From: an uncultured Steroidobacter sp. | GTDB taxonomy: Bacteria > Pseudomonadota > Gammaproteobacteria > Steroidobacterales > Steroidobacteraceae | Length of the DNA: 64,000 bases | Reading direction: 5' to 3' | NCBI GenBank assembly: GCA_937864115.1 | Contig: CALMII010000025.1 | Coordinates: 62,001 to 126,000 of the forward strand | Shown here: one piece after another, positions 16,539 through 24,325 of the stretch | How positions within the stretch are numbered: the stretch's first letter is position 1 | Layout of the letters: every line of letters begins with the position of its first letter | The notes under the pieces: generated by a model | Told to the model about the DNA's origin: nothing | The model's input: the letters and a program-made list of their open reading frames with translations, nothing else | The model's database searches: none | Translations under genes and position numbers: made by a program

Positions 16539-19016
16539 GTGAGCAGCGTCATCTGGTTCCTGTGCTTTGCCCTCGGTGCGCTGGTGCTCGCCTATCAGCG
16601 CGTGTCATTGCTGACTGCGACTTTTACGTATGCGGCGGGCCTGCTCATCTATACGTGGTTCGGCGCCGGCAGTTTCGGCTGGCTGATCACGCTGTGGGTC
16701 GTGCTCGCGCTGCTGGTGTTGCTCAACATCGACGCCTTCCGCATCCGTTTCATCAGCCGGCCCTTCCTGCGCACCTATCGCCGCATGCTGCCGTCGATGT
16801 CGCAGACCGAGAAGGACGCCCTCGAAGCCGGCACCGTGTGGTGGGACGGCGAACTGTTCACCGGCGGACCGAACTGGGAAAAGCTGATGGCGGCCGCGCC
16901 GCCGCGTTTGTCCGCCGAAGAACAGGCCTTCCTGGACGGACCGTGCGAAGAACTCTGCCGCCTGGCCGACGACTGGGACATCACGCATCGCCGCGCCGAT
17001 CTGCCGCCGCACCTCTGGGATTACCTGAAGAGCAAGGGCTTCTTCGCGATGATCATTCCGAAGAAGTACGGCGGCCTCGAATTCTCCGCCTACGCGCATT
17101 CCTGCGTGCTGGTGAAACTGTCGAGCCGTTCCGGCGTTCTCGCATCGACCGTCGCCGTGCCGAACTCGCTCGGCCCCGGCGAGCTGCTGCTGCACTACGG
17201 CACCGACGAACAGCGCAACTACTACCTGCCGCGGCTCGCGCGCGGCGAAGAAGTGCCGTGCTTCGCACTGACCGGTCCGCGCGCCGGCTCCGACGCCGGT
17301 TCCATTCCCGACACCGGCATCGTGTGCAAGGGAATGTATGAAGGCCGCGAGATCGTCGGCGTGCGCCTGAACTTCGACAAGCGCTACATCACGCTGGCGC
17401 CGATCGCGACGGTGATCGGGCTCGCCTTCAAGCTGTTCGATCCCGACAAGCTGCTCGGCGGCGAGCGCACCGACTACGGCATCACCTGCGCGCTGATCCC
17501 GCGCAACACGCCGGGCGTATCGATCGGCCGGCGGCATTTCCCGCTCAACAATCCGTTCCAGAACGGCCCGATCCACGGCAAGGACGTGTTCGTGCCGCTC
17601 GACTTCCTGATCGGCGGCGTGAAGATGGCGGGGCAAGGCTGGCGCATGCTGGTCGAGCAGCTCTCCGTCGGCCGCTGCATCTCCCTGCCGTCGAGCGCGA
17701 CGGGCGCGGCGAAGGCCGCGGTGTTCGCCTCGGGCGCGTACGCGCGCATCCGCCGGCAGTTCAATACCTCGGTCGGCAACTTCGAAGGCGTGGCCGAAGT
17801 GCTCGCGCGCATGACCGGGTATGCGTACATCATCGATGCGGCGCGCTCCGTGACCACCGGCGCCATCGACGGCGGCGAGAAGCCCTCGGTGCCGGCGGCG
17901 ATGCTGAAGTATCACGCCACCGAAATGGCCCGCAGCATCGGCAACGACGCCATGGACGTGCACGGCGGCAAGGGCATCTGCCTGGGACCGAAAAATTACC
18001 TCGGCCGCGGTTATGAAATGGTGCCGGTGGCGATCACCGTCGAGGGCGCCAACCTGCTGACGCGCAGCCTGATCATCTTCGGCCAGGGCGCGATCCGCTG
18101 CCATCCGTTCGTCCTGAAGGAAATGGAAGCGGCACGCGACAAGGACAAGCGCCGCGGCGTGAAGGAATTCGACCAGGCGCTGTTCGGCCACATCGGCTTC
18201 ACGATCAGCAATGCCGTGCGCTCGCTGGTGATGGCGCTGACGCTGGCGCGTTTTTCCAGCGTGCCGGAAAGCGGCGCGACGCAGCGCTACTTCCAGCACA
18301 TCAACCGCTTCAGTGCCTCGTTCGCGTTCGCCACCGATGTCGCCATGCTGTCGCTTGGCGGCTATCTGAAGAAAAAGGAGAGCCTGTCGGCGCGGCTGGG
18401 CGATGTGCTTTCGTGCATGTATCTGGCGTCGATGGTGCTGAAGCACTATCACAACCAGGGCGAGCCGGAGGAAGACCTGCCGCTGGTGGAATGGGCCTGC
18501 CGCACGCTGCTGTACCGGGCACAGGAACAGCTGCACAGCTTCCTGCGCAACTTCCCGGTGCGCTTCCTGGCCGCCTTCATGCGCTTCTTCATTTTCCCGC
18601 GCGGTCAGACCTATCACGCACCGAGCGATCCTCTCGGCCAGAAGGTCGTCGAGGCGATCCTGCATCCGACGTCGCTGCGCGATCGCGCGACGCACGGCAT
18701 CTATCGCACCGTCGAACCCAACAATCCGCTCGGCCTGCTGCACGAAGCGCTGGTGCTGGCCGACACCGCCGAACCGCTCGAAAAGCGCGTCCGCGTCGAA
18801 GGCGTGAAGACCGGCCGCATCACCGCGCTCGATCTGCCGGGCCAGATCCAGCAGGCGCTCGCCGCGGGAATCCTCTCGGAAACCGAAGCCGCGGTGCTGC
18901 GCGACTACGATCGCCGCGTCATGGACCTGATCCACGTCGACGACTTCGATACCAGCGATCTCGCCGCCGGCTCGGCGCGCGAGGACGTCCGGTTCGCGCG
19001 GGCGGGGAACGCCTGA
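16539..19016 (+). CDS. fadE: Acyl-CoA dehydrogenase, long FadE type
   Basis: A 825-residue enzyme of the E. coli FadE type (814 residues) for the first oxidation step of fatty acid beta-oxidation. Two N-terminal membrane segments (VIWFLCFALGALVLAY and FTYAAGLLIYTWFGAG/LITLWVVLALLVLLN, residues of about 3-60) anchor it. The acyl-CoA dehydrogenase core follows: KYGGLEFSAYAHS, CFALTGPRAGSDAGS (FAD/substrate binding) and DVHGGKGICLGPKNYLGRGY. A FadE-specific C-terminal domain reaches the end. The GTG at 16539 places the membrane segment at the N-terminus, with GAGGG upstream. Confidence 0.94.
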   Translation: MSSVIWFLCFALGALVLAYQRVSLLTATFTYAAGLLIYTWFGAGSFGWLITLWVVLALLVLLNIDAFRIRFISRPFLRTYRRMLPSMSQTEKDALEAGTVWWDGELFTGGPNWEKLMAAAPPRLSAEEQAFLDGPCEELCRLADDWDITHRRADLPPHLWDYLKSKGFFAMIIPKKYGGLEFSAYAHSCVLVKLSSRSGVLASTVAVPNSLGPGELLLHYGTDEQRNYYLPRLARGEEVPCFALTGPRAGSDAGSIPDTGIVCKGMYEGREIVGVRLNFDKRYITLAPIATVIGLAFKLFDPDKLLGGERTDYGITCALIPRNTPGVSIGRRHFPLNNPFQNGPIHGKDVFVPLDFLIGGVKMAGQGWRMLVEQLSVGRCISLPSSATGAAKAAVFASGAYARIRRQFNTSVGNFEGVAEVLARMTGYAYIIDAARSVTTGAIDGGEKPSVPAAMLKYHATEMARSIGNDAMDVHGGKGICLGPKNYLGRGYEMVPVAITVEGANLLTRSLIIFGQGAIRCHPFVLKEMEAARDKDKRRGVKEFDQALFGHIGFTISNAVRSLVMALTLARFSSVPESGATQRYFQHINRFSASFAFATDVAMLSLGGYLKKKESLSARLGDVLSCMYLASMVLKHYHNQGEPEEDLPLVEWACRTLLYRAQEQLHSFLRNFPVRFLAAFMRFFIFPRGQTYHAPSDPLGQKVVEAILHPTSLRDRATHGIYRTVEPNNPLGLLHEALVLADTAEPLEKRVRVEGVKTGRITALDLPGQIQQALAAGILSETEAAVLRDYDRRVMDLIHVDDFDTSDLAAGSAREDVRFARAGNA

Positions 19017-19030
19017 TCCTCGGAGAGGAG

Positions 19031-19215
19031 TTTCACACGGAGATCACGGAGGACACGGAGTTCGGAAAAGTAGAGAAGAGAATTTCCACGGGGGACACGG
19101 GGAGCACGGAGACAAGAGAAAGATCTTTTCTGTTCCGAACCCCGTGTTCCCCGTGTCCCCCGTGGAAAATTTCTCTTCTTCAGACCTCCGTGTGCTCCGT
19201 GATCTCCGTGTGAAA
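19031..19215. repeat. Family A nested inverted repeat (copy 3)
   Basis: The most complete copy: outer arms TTTCACACGGAGATCACGGAG and CTCCGTGATCTCCGTGTGAAA, inner arms TTTCCACGGGGGACACGGGG and CCCCGTGTCCCCCGTGGAAA. It lies between fadE and the DUF4399 gene. A TAGAAT box (19227-19232) lies just after the right arm. Confidence 0.85.
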
Positions 19216-19266
19216 TTTCTTCTTGTTAGAATCCCCGGGCCTTCCCATCCGACCCGGAGAATTCGA

Positions 19267-19689
19267 ATGAAACGTCTCGTCATCGCGGGCGCCATCGCGC
19301 TCGGTCTGTCCGCCATTGCCGTCGCCCAGATCAAGCGCACATCCTCGCCCGCCGGCGCCGAGGTGTATTTCATCGCGCCCGCGGATGGCGCCACCGTCGC
19401 CAGCCCGGTCACGGTGAAGTTCGGACTGAAAGGCATGGGCGTCGCGCCGGCCGGCATCGCATTCGACGGCGCAGGCCATCATCACCTGATCGTCGATGCG
19501 GACCTGCCGCCGCTCGACAAGCCGATTCCGGCCGATGCCAACCATGTGCACTTCGGCAAGGGCCAGACGGAAACGACGCTCGAACTGAAGCCGGGCAAGC
19601 ACACGCTGCAGCTGCTGCTCGGCGATCAGCTGCACACGCCGCATGACCCGGCGGTGGCGTCGAAGAAGATCACGATCACCGTGAAGTGA
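19267..19689 (+). CDS. DUF4399 domain protein, exported
   Basis: A 140-residue protein with a signal peptide (MKRLVIAGAIALGLSAIAVA). It is followed by a single small beta-rich domain of the DUF4399 type, recognised from AEVYFIAPADGATVASPVTV, the His-rich GAGHHHLIVD and a C-terminal QLLLGDQLHTPHDP. The clustered His residues suggest metal binding, but the family has no established function. GGAG precedes the ATG. The next gene, dinB, starts inside its stop codon (GTGA overlap), so the two are translationally coupled although unrelated in role. Confidence 0.82.
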   Translation: MKRLVIAGAIALGLSAIAVAQIKRTSSPAGAEVYFIAPADGATVASPVTVKFGLKGMGVAPAGIAFDGAGHHHLIVDADLPPLDKPIPADANHVHFGKGQTETTLELKPGKHTLQLLLGDQLHTPHDPAVASKKITITVK

Positions 19690-20861
19690 ACCCCGCCCGC
19701 ACGATCCTGCATGTCGACATGGACGCGTTCTATGCGTCCGTCGAACAGCTCGATCGTCCGGAGCTGCGCGGCAAGCCGCTGATCGTCGGCGGCACGGGCA
19801 ATCGCGGCGTGGTGGCCGCCGCGAGCTACGAAGTACGCAGGTTCGGCGTGCATTCGGCGATGCCGATGCGCGATGCGCTGCGCCGCTGTCCGCATGCGAT
19901 CTGCGTACCGCCGCGCTTCGAGCGTTACCGGAGCGTGTCGGGCGTCGTATTCGAGGTATTCCACGAGTTCACGCCGCTGGTCGAGGGATTGTCTCTCGAT
20001 GAAGCCTTCCTCGATGTGACCGCGAGCCAGGCGGCGATGGGCTCGGCCGAAGCGATCGCGACGCGGATCAAGCAGCTCATTCGCGAGCGCACCGGCGTGA
20101 CGGCGTCGGTCGGCGTGGCGCCCAACAAACTGGTCGCGAAGATCGCCTCCGATCTGCGCAAACCGGATGGACTGGTGGTCGTGCACGAACACGAGGTCAC
20201 GGCATTGCTCGATCCGTTGCCGGTGCGCCGCCTCTTCGGCATCGGCAACAAGACGGCGCCGCATCTCGAAGGCATCGGCATCTGCACGCTGGGCGAGTTG
20301 CGGCGCACGCCCGAATCGGTGCTGCTGCCGATCTTCGGTCGCTACGCCGCTCGCGTGAAAGCGCGCGCCGCCGGCATCGACGATCGTCCCGTCATCGCGG
20401 ACTGGGACGAAAAGCAGATCAGCGCCGAAGAAACGTTCGATGCCGATCTCACCGACCGGCGCCAGCTGCACGCACAGCTCGCGCAACTGGCGGACCGGAT
20501 GGCGGCGCGACTGCGGACACGCGGCTGGACGGCGGGACGGGTGGTCGTGAAGATCCGGCGCAAGGACTTCCGCACCTACACGCGACAGCGCACCGTCAAA
20601 CCCGCGACGCAGGAAACACGGCCGCTCGCCGCAGCCGCCGCGAAACTCCTCGATGAATGGCTGGAACAGCAGCCGCGCGCCGCGATCCGCCTGCTCGGCG
20701 TGAGCGCACGCGATCTGACGGAAACCTCGCAGCTCGATCTGTTCGCGGTGCCGCAGTCGCGCCGCAATCAGGATCTCGACGCCGCCATCGACCACATCCG
20801 CCAGCGCTTCGGCAATGCCGCGCTGTCACGCGGCAGTTCGCTGCGCCCCGGCAAGTCCTGA
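19686..20861 (+). CDS. dinB: DNA polymerase IV (Y family)
   Basis: A 391-residue translesion polymerase. Catalytic motifs are HVDMDAFYASVEQ (first Asp pair) and SLDEAFLDVT (Asp-Glu). SVGVAPNKLVAKIASDLRKPDG follows, then the thumb helix-hairpin-helix segment and the little finger. It copies damaged templates at low fidelity without proofreading. The start is a GTG overlapping the DUF4399 stop. No LexA box was identified, and expression may come from the DUF4399 promoter. The C-terminal QLDLF is a plausible beta-clamp-binding motif. Confidence 0.94.
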   Translation: MNPARTILHVDMDAFYASVEQLDRPELRGKPLIVGGTGNRGVVAAASYEVRRFGVHSAMPMRDALRRCPHAICVPPRFERYRSVSGVVFEVFHEFTPLVEGLSLDEAFLDVTASQAAMGSAEAIATRIKQLIRERTGVTASVGVAPNKLVAKIASDLRKPDGLVVVHEHEVTALLDPLPVRRLFGIGNKTAPHLEGIGICTLGELRRTPESVLLPIFGRYAARVKARAAGIDDRPVIADWDEKQISAEETFDADLTDRRQLHAQLAQLADRMAARLRTRGWTAGRVVVKIRRKDFRTYTRQRTVKPATQETRPLAAAAAKLLDEWLEQQPRAAIRLLGVSARDLTETSQLDLFAVPQSRRNQDLDAAIDHIRQRFGNAALSRGSSLRPGKS

Positions 20862-20863
20862 CG

Positions 20864-21562
20864 TCATCGACGTCTGGTACGTACTGCAACCCGCCGGCGC
20901 GCGGGACGCGGCAGCGTGCCATCGAGCTCGGAGGCAATGAGCTGATTTCCCAGCAGGCGCGCCGCTTCGAGCCGCGCATCGTCCGCATCGGCGAATCGGA
21001 TCAGGTCCGGCCAGAACGCCGGATTGCGCGGCCAGCGCGGCGCGATCAGCCCGGGATAGTCGAGCGCGACGCGACGGATCCGCCACAGCGGCGCGTGCGC
21101 GAACGCCCGCACGATCGGATCCGGCATGCCGAACAGGAAGCGGGCCGCGAGCCGTTGCGATTGCGCGGTATGCCAGGCGAGGAACAGCGCGATCTCGCAG
21201 AACGCGGCCTGCATCGGCGCAGGGCTGATCGCGCCGTAACGCGCTTCGATGCCGCAGTCGCCGTGTCGCGGGGTTTCGTTGCCCAATGCGGCATCCCAGA
21301 ACCGCTGGTCGTCGAAGCCCAGCGTGTAGAGCGTGAACGGGCACGCCGCCAGTGCACTGCGCGCTGCGCCGTCCAGCGCTTCGAGTGCAGCGAGCGTCTT
21401 CACCGGCAAGGCCTCGCCGCCGACGCCCGGAACGGGCAGCGATCGCTCGGCCAGCATCAGCTCGACATAATCCCGATTGAGTTCGTGCGTGCGCGCCAAC
21501 AGGGCGCGACTCAGCACGGGTGCCCGTGTACCGGGCACAACATCCTTGTTGCGATCGGACAT
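20864..21562 (-). CDS. Hypothetical protein, unrecognised
   Basis: A 232-residue protein whose family I do not recognise. It has no signal peptide or membrane segment. It starts MSDRNKDVVPGTRAPVLSRALLARTHELNRDYVEL and has a conserved-looking centre (PFTLYTLGFDDQRFW, then FLAWHTAQSQRLAARFLFGM) and an Arg-rich C-terminus. The N-terminal pattern resembles small flagellum/FlhC-neighbourhood regulatory proteins only by position: it is divergent from an FlhC-like gene 163 bp away. It ends two bases from dinB (convergent). Coding is supported by length, the GC-rich codon pattern and an AGGGA before the ATG. Confidence 0.6.
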   Translation of the reverse strand: MSDRNKDVVPGTRAPVLSRALLARTHELNRDYVELMLAERSLPVPGVGGEALPVKTLAALEALDGAARSALAACPFTLYTLGFDDQRFWDAALGNETPRHGDCGIEARYGAISPAPMQAAFCEIALFLAWHTAQSQRLAARFLFGMPDPIVRAFAHAPLWRIRRVALDYPGLIAPRWPRNPAFWPDLIRFADADDARLEAARLLGNQLIASELDGTLPRPARRRVAVRTRRR

Positions 21563-21724
21563 GCAGATCCCTGCAGGAGAAAAGTGACGATTCGATTAAA
21601 CAGGAGGCTTTACGTCGCGGTCAATCGCACCGCACACTAGCCCCGCGTCCACTCGAGACGCACGCGCCCAGGATGGGCGACGTCGATACATCGCAGGATC
21701 ACGACGACGGACACGGAGGAGTCC

Positions 21725-22351
21725 ATGCAAATCAGCAACGACTGTTATTTTCTCGATCGCCAGCGCCACGATCTCGCGCTGCGCATGATTCGTCACGAAG
21801 CGCGCACGTGCACGATTCGCACCTGCACCGGCCTCACCGACGATCGCATCCGCCGGCTCTACAAGACGTTCACGCACCACGAGGCGCACATCGAGGTCCG
21901 CCGCCACCGCGGCAAGTCGCCGCGACAGGCGTCGTACTTCACGCGCAGCACCCGCATGCAGTTCGAGGCCTCCTGCCTCGGCAATGTCTTCGCAGCGTTC
22001 GATCTGCTGCAGACGACATCGGGCGCCGACGAACTCGAATACGGCGAGCGCTTCTGCGATGCGTACGAAACCCATCGCCAGCTGGTACAGGGTCCGCGGA
22101 TTTCCTTCGAGCACGCGTGGTTCCTGCTGAACCTGCTGAGTCGCGGCGCCACGCTGCACGCCAATCGCTGTCGTCACTGCAGCAGCCGCTATCTGCGCGA
22201 CCGTTTCAGCGCAACGCGCAGACGCTGTCCGTTCTGCGAACTGAAAGCCTACGAGCCGATGTGCATCGGCCGGCCGGCCCGTCGATCGCCTGCACGCAAA
22301 TCGCGACGCACCGCTGCGAACGCGCATCGCCGCGTGACGGCCAGCGCGTAA
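21725..22351 (+). CDS. FlhC-like flagellar-type transcriptional regulator (orphan)
   Basis: A 208-residue protein aligning by eye with FlhC along its length. The N-terminal helix RHDLALRMIRHEARTCTIRT and the DDRIRRLYKTF segment match LAMELITLGARL and RLIKLYKEL of E. coli FlhC. The middle YFTRSTRMQFEASCLGNVF and FEHAWFLLNLLSRG follow. A four-Cys zinc site is present (C149, C152, C168, C171). FlhC normally works as a hetero-hexamer with FlhD to activate flagellar genes, but no flhD or flagellar gene is nearby. The C-terminal tail of about 30 residues is strongly basic. A GGAGGAG site precedes the ATG. Its targets are unknown. Confidence 0.7.
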   Translation: MQISNDCYFLDRQRHDLALRMIRHEARTCTIRTCTGLTDDRIRRLYKTFTHHEAHIEVRRHRGKSPRQASYFTRSTRMQFEASCLGNVFAAFDLLQTTSGADELEYGERFCDAYETHRQLVQGPRISFEHAWFLLNLLSRGATLHANRCRHCSSRYLRDRFSATRRRCPFCELKAYEPMCIGRPARRSPARKSRRTAANAHRRVTASA

Positions 22352-22374
22352 CGGAAGCAGGCCATGACCGCTGC

Positions 22375-22380
22375 TAGACT
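22375..22380 (+). promoter_or_regulatory. -10-like hexamer for nudC, possibly leaderless
   Basis: TAGACT ends six bases before the nudC ATG (22387), with no Shine-Dalgarno between. Confidence 0.35.
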
Positions 22381-22386
22381 GCGGTC

Positions 22387-23355
22387 ATGGCACTGCCGCG
22401 TTCCGCACCGAACCATCTGGCCGGTCCGTATCTGGCGCGGCTGGCGCAGTTGCGCAAGGACGCGGCGCGCCTGCGGGCCGCGCTGGACAGTCCCGCCACG
22501 CTGTTCGTGCCGGTGTGGCGCACCCACAGTTTCATCGCGCGTGCGCAACAGGGATTGAGTGCGCAGTTCGTCTCCGGCCTCGCCCATCTCGGCGACATCG
22601 AACCGAATGAACTGATCCTGCTCGGCGAGTTCCGCGGCCAGCTGTGTTTCGCCGCCGAACTGCCGTCGGCCGCAGCACCGGCCGTCGATGCCCGTGCCGA
22701 GTTCGTCGATCTGCGCGGCGTCGCCGGCGATCTGATGCGCGACGAAGCCGGCCTGCTGGCCTACGCGCGCGCCATGGTGCTGTGGCGCGAACGACATCGT
22801 TTCTGCGGCCGCTGCGGCGCACCCACGGTCGCGGCCGAAGGCGGTCACGTGCGCCGCTGCAGCGATGAACGCTGCGGCAATCAGCAGTTTCCCCGCATCG
22901 ATCCGGCCGTCATCGTCCTGGTGACCGACGGCGACCGGGCGCTGCTCGGCCGGCAGGCAGCGTGGCCGCCCGGTCGCTACTCGACGATCGCGGGCTTCGT
23001 CGAACCCGGCGAGAGTCTCGAAGACGCGGTGGCGCGCGAAGTGCTCGAGGAGACCGGTATCGAGATCGCGTCCGTCGACTATCACTCCTCGCAACCCTGG
23101 CCGTTTCCCTCGTCGCTGATGCTCGGCTTCAGCGCCCGCGCCGCGACGACCGGCATCCAGCGCATGGATGACGAACTGGAGGACGCCCGCTGGTTCACCC
23201 GCGGCCAGATCGCCGCCGGGGACGTGGCCCTGCCGACCACGCATTCCATTTCCTTCCGCCTGATCGAGGATTGGTATGACGCCGCGTCGGCGATTCCTCT
23301 TCGCGAAGAACCCGCGGCGCGGCTCTGGACCTCGCCGGCGCGTGCCGGCCGATAG
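22387..23355 (+). CDS. nudC: NAD(+) diphosphatase / NAD-cap decapping NUDIX hydrolase
   Basis: A 322-residue NudC. It hydrolyses NAD(H) to NMN(H) and AMP, and in E. coli removes NAD caps from RNA. An N-terminal domain is followed by a four-Cys zinc ribbon (CGRCGAPT, then RRCSDERCG). The NUDIX box GFVEPGESLEDAVAREVLEETGIE carries all canonical Glu/Arg residues. The NudC-specific SQPWPFPSSLMLGF motif follows. Length and order are standard. It is probably transcribed from its own leaderless-type promoter. Confidence 0.94.
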   Translation: MALPRSAPNHLAGPYLARLAQLRKDAARLRAALDSPATLFVPVWRTHSFIARAQQGLSAQFVSGLAHLGDIEPNELILLGEFRGQLCFAAELPSAAAPAVDARAEFVDLRGVAGDLMRDEAGLLAYARAMVLWRERHRFCGRCGAPTVAAEGGHVRRCSDERCGNQQFPRIDPAVIVLVTDGDRALLGRQAAWPPGRYSTIAGFVEPGESLEDAVAREVLEETGIEIASVDYHSSQPWPFPSSLMLGFSARAATTGIQRMDDELEDARWFTRGQIAAGDVALPTTHSISFRLIEDWYDAASAIPLREEPAARLWTSPARAGR

Positions 23356-23372
23356 CAGCGCCCCTCCTGCGC

Positions 23373-23401
23373 TGCACAGCCCGCAGTCGGTACCGTAGAA
23401 T
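23373..23401 (+). promoter_or_regulatory. Possible promoter for the NRDE-tamA-tamB operon
   Basis: TGCACA (23373-23378), a 17-bp spacer and TAGAAT (23396-23401) lie 75 bp before the NRDE ATG. Confidence 0.3.
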
Positions 23402-23476
23402 CGCGGCGCGCCAGTTCACGCTGCGTTCCGTTTTCCCCTCCTATCATCCATCGCCCGTCAGCCAGCCATCCCTTTC

Positions 23477-24325
23477 ATGTGCCTGCTCGTTCTTGCCTGG
23501 AAATCGCACCCGCGCTACCGCCTGATCCTGGCGGGCAATCGCGATGAATTTCACGATCGCGCCGCGGCGCCGCTCAACTGGTGGCAGGACGATCCGCGCA
23601 TCCTGGGCGGCCGCGACCTGAAGGCCAGCGGCACCTGGCTGGGCGTGGCGCGTTCCGGGCGTTTCGGCATCGTGACGAACTACCGCGACCTGCAGGCGCC
23701 GGTCGAAGGCGCGCCGTCGCGCGGCAACCTGGTCCCGCGCTTTCTCACCGGCGCGACCTCGCCGAAGGAATTCCTCGACGACCTGCGCGGCGCCGCGCTG
23801 CGCTACTCCGGATTCAACCTGCTGGTGGGCGGCACCCGCGCGCTGTACTACTTCTCGAACCGCGGCGCCAAGGCGCCGACGGCGCTCGCGCCCGGCGTCT
23901 ACGGTCTGAGCAATCATCTGCTCGATACGCCCTGGCCCAAACTGGCGCGCACGCGCTCGCGTTTCGCGCAGCTGCTGGCCGAACCGGAGCTGGCGGCCGA
24001 CGATGTGTTCGCGATGCTGGGCGACCGCGAACAGGCGCCAGTCGACAACCTGCCCTCGACGGGGCTGCCGACCGACTGGGAGCGCGTCGTCTCGGCGCCC
24101 TTCATCGTCAACGAACGCTATGGCACGCGTTGCTCGAGCCTGTTGCTGGTGGAACGCACCGGCCGCACGGTGCTGCACGAACGCCGCTTCGATGCCATGG
24201 GCGTGCAGACCGGCACGACGCGCTTCGAGTTCACCAGCGCCGAAGTGCCGGAAGTGTGGTTCGAAGCCGAAGATCCGAACGCCGCCGCGGCGGTCGACAC
24301 CTCGTTCGACTCCTCTCCCGAATGA
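23477..24325 (+). CDS. NRDE family protein (TANGO2-like)
   Basis: A 282-residue protein with the family-naming NRDE motif near the N-terminus (MCLLVLAWKSHPRYRLILAGNRDEFHDR). An N-terminal Cys follows Met, as in Ntn-type members. Later segments GVARSGRFGIVTNYRD and GLSNHLLDTPWPK are typical. The family includes eukaryotic TANGO2, and its bacterial role is not settled (heme handling or stress has been proposed). Its stop overlaps the tamA start (ATGA), so it is co-expressed with the outer-membrane assembly genes. Why it is linked to them is unclear. Confidence 0.9.
   Translation: MCLLVLAWKSHPRYRLILAGNRDEFHDRAAAPLNWWQDDPRILGGRDLKASGTWLGVARSGRFGIVTNYRDLQAPVEGAPSRGNLVPRFLTGATSPKEFLDDLRGAALRYSGFNLLVGGTRALYYFSNRGAKAPTALAPGVYGLSNHLLDTPWPKLARTRSRFAQLLAEPELAADDVFAMLGDREQAPVDNLPSTGLPTDWERVVSAPFIVNERYGTRCSSLLLVERTGRTVLHERRFDAMGVQTGTTRFEFTSAEVPEVWFEAEDPNAAAAVDTSFDSSPE

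Noticed and set aside
16605..18935. A 776-codon minus-strand open frame opposite fadE
   Set aside because: Antisense shadow; FadE motifs on the plus strand are decisive.
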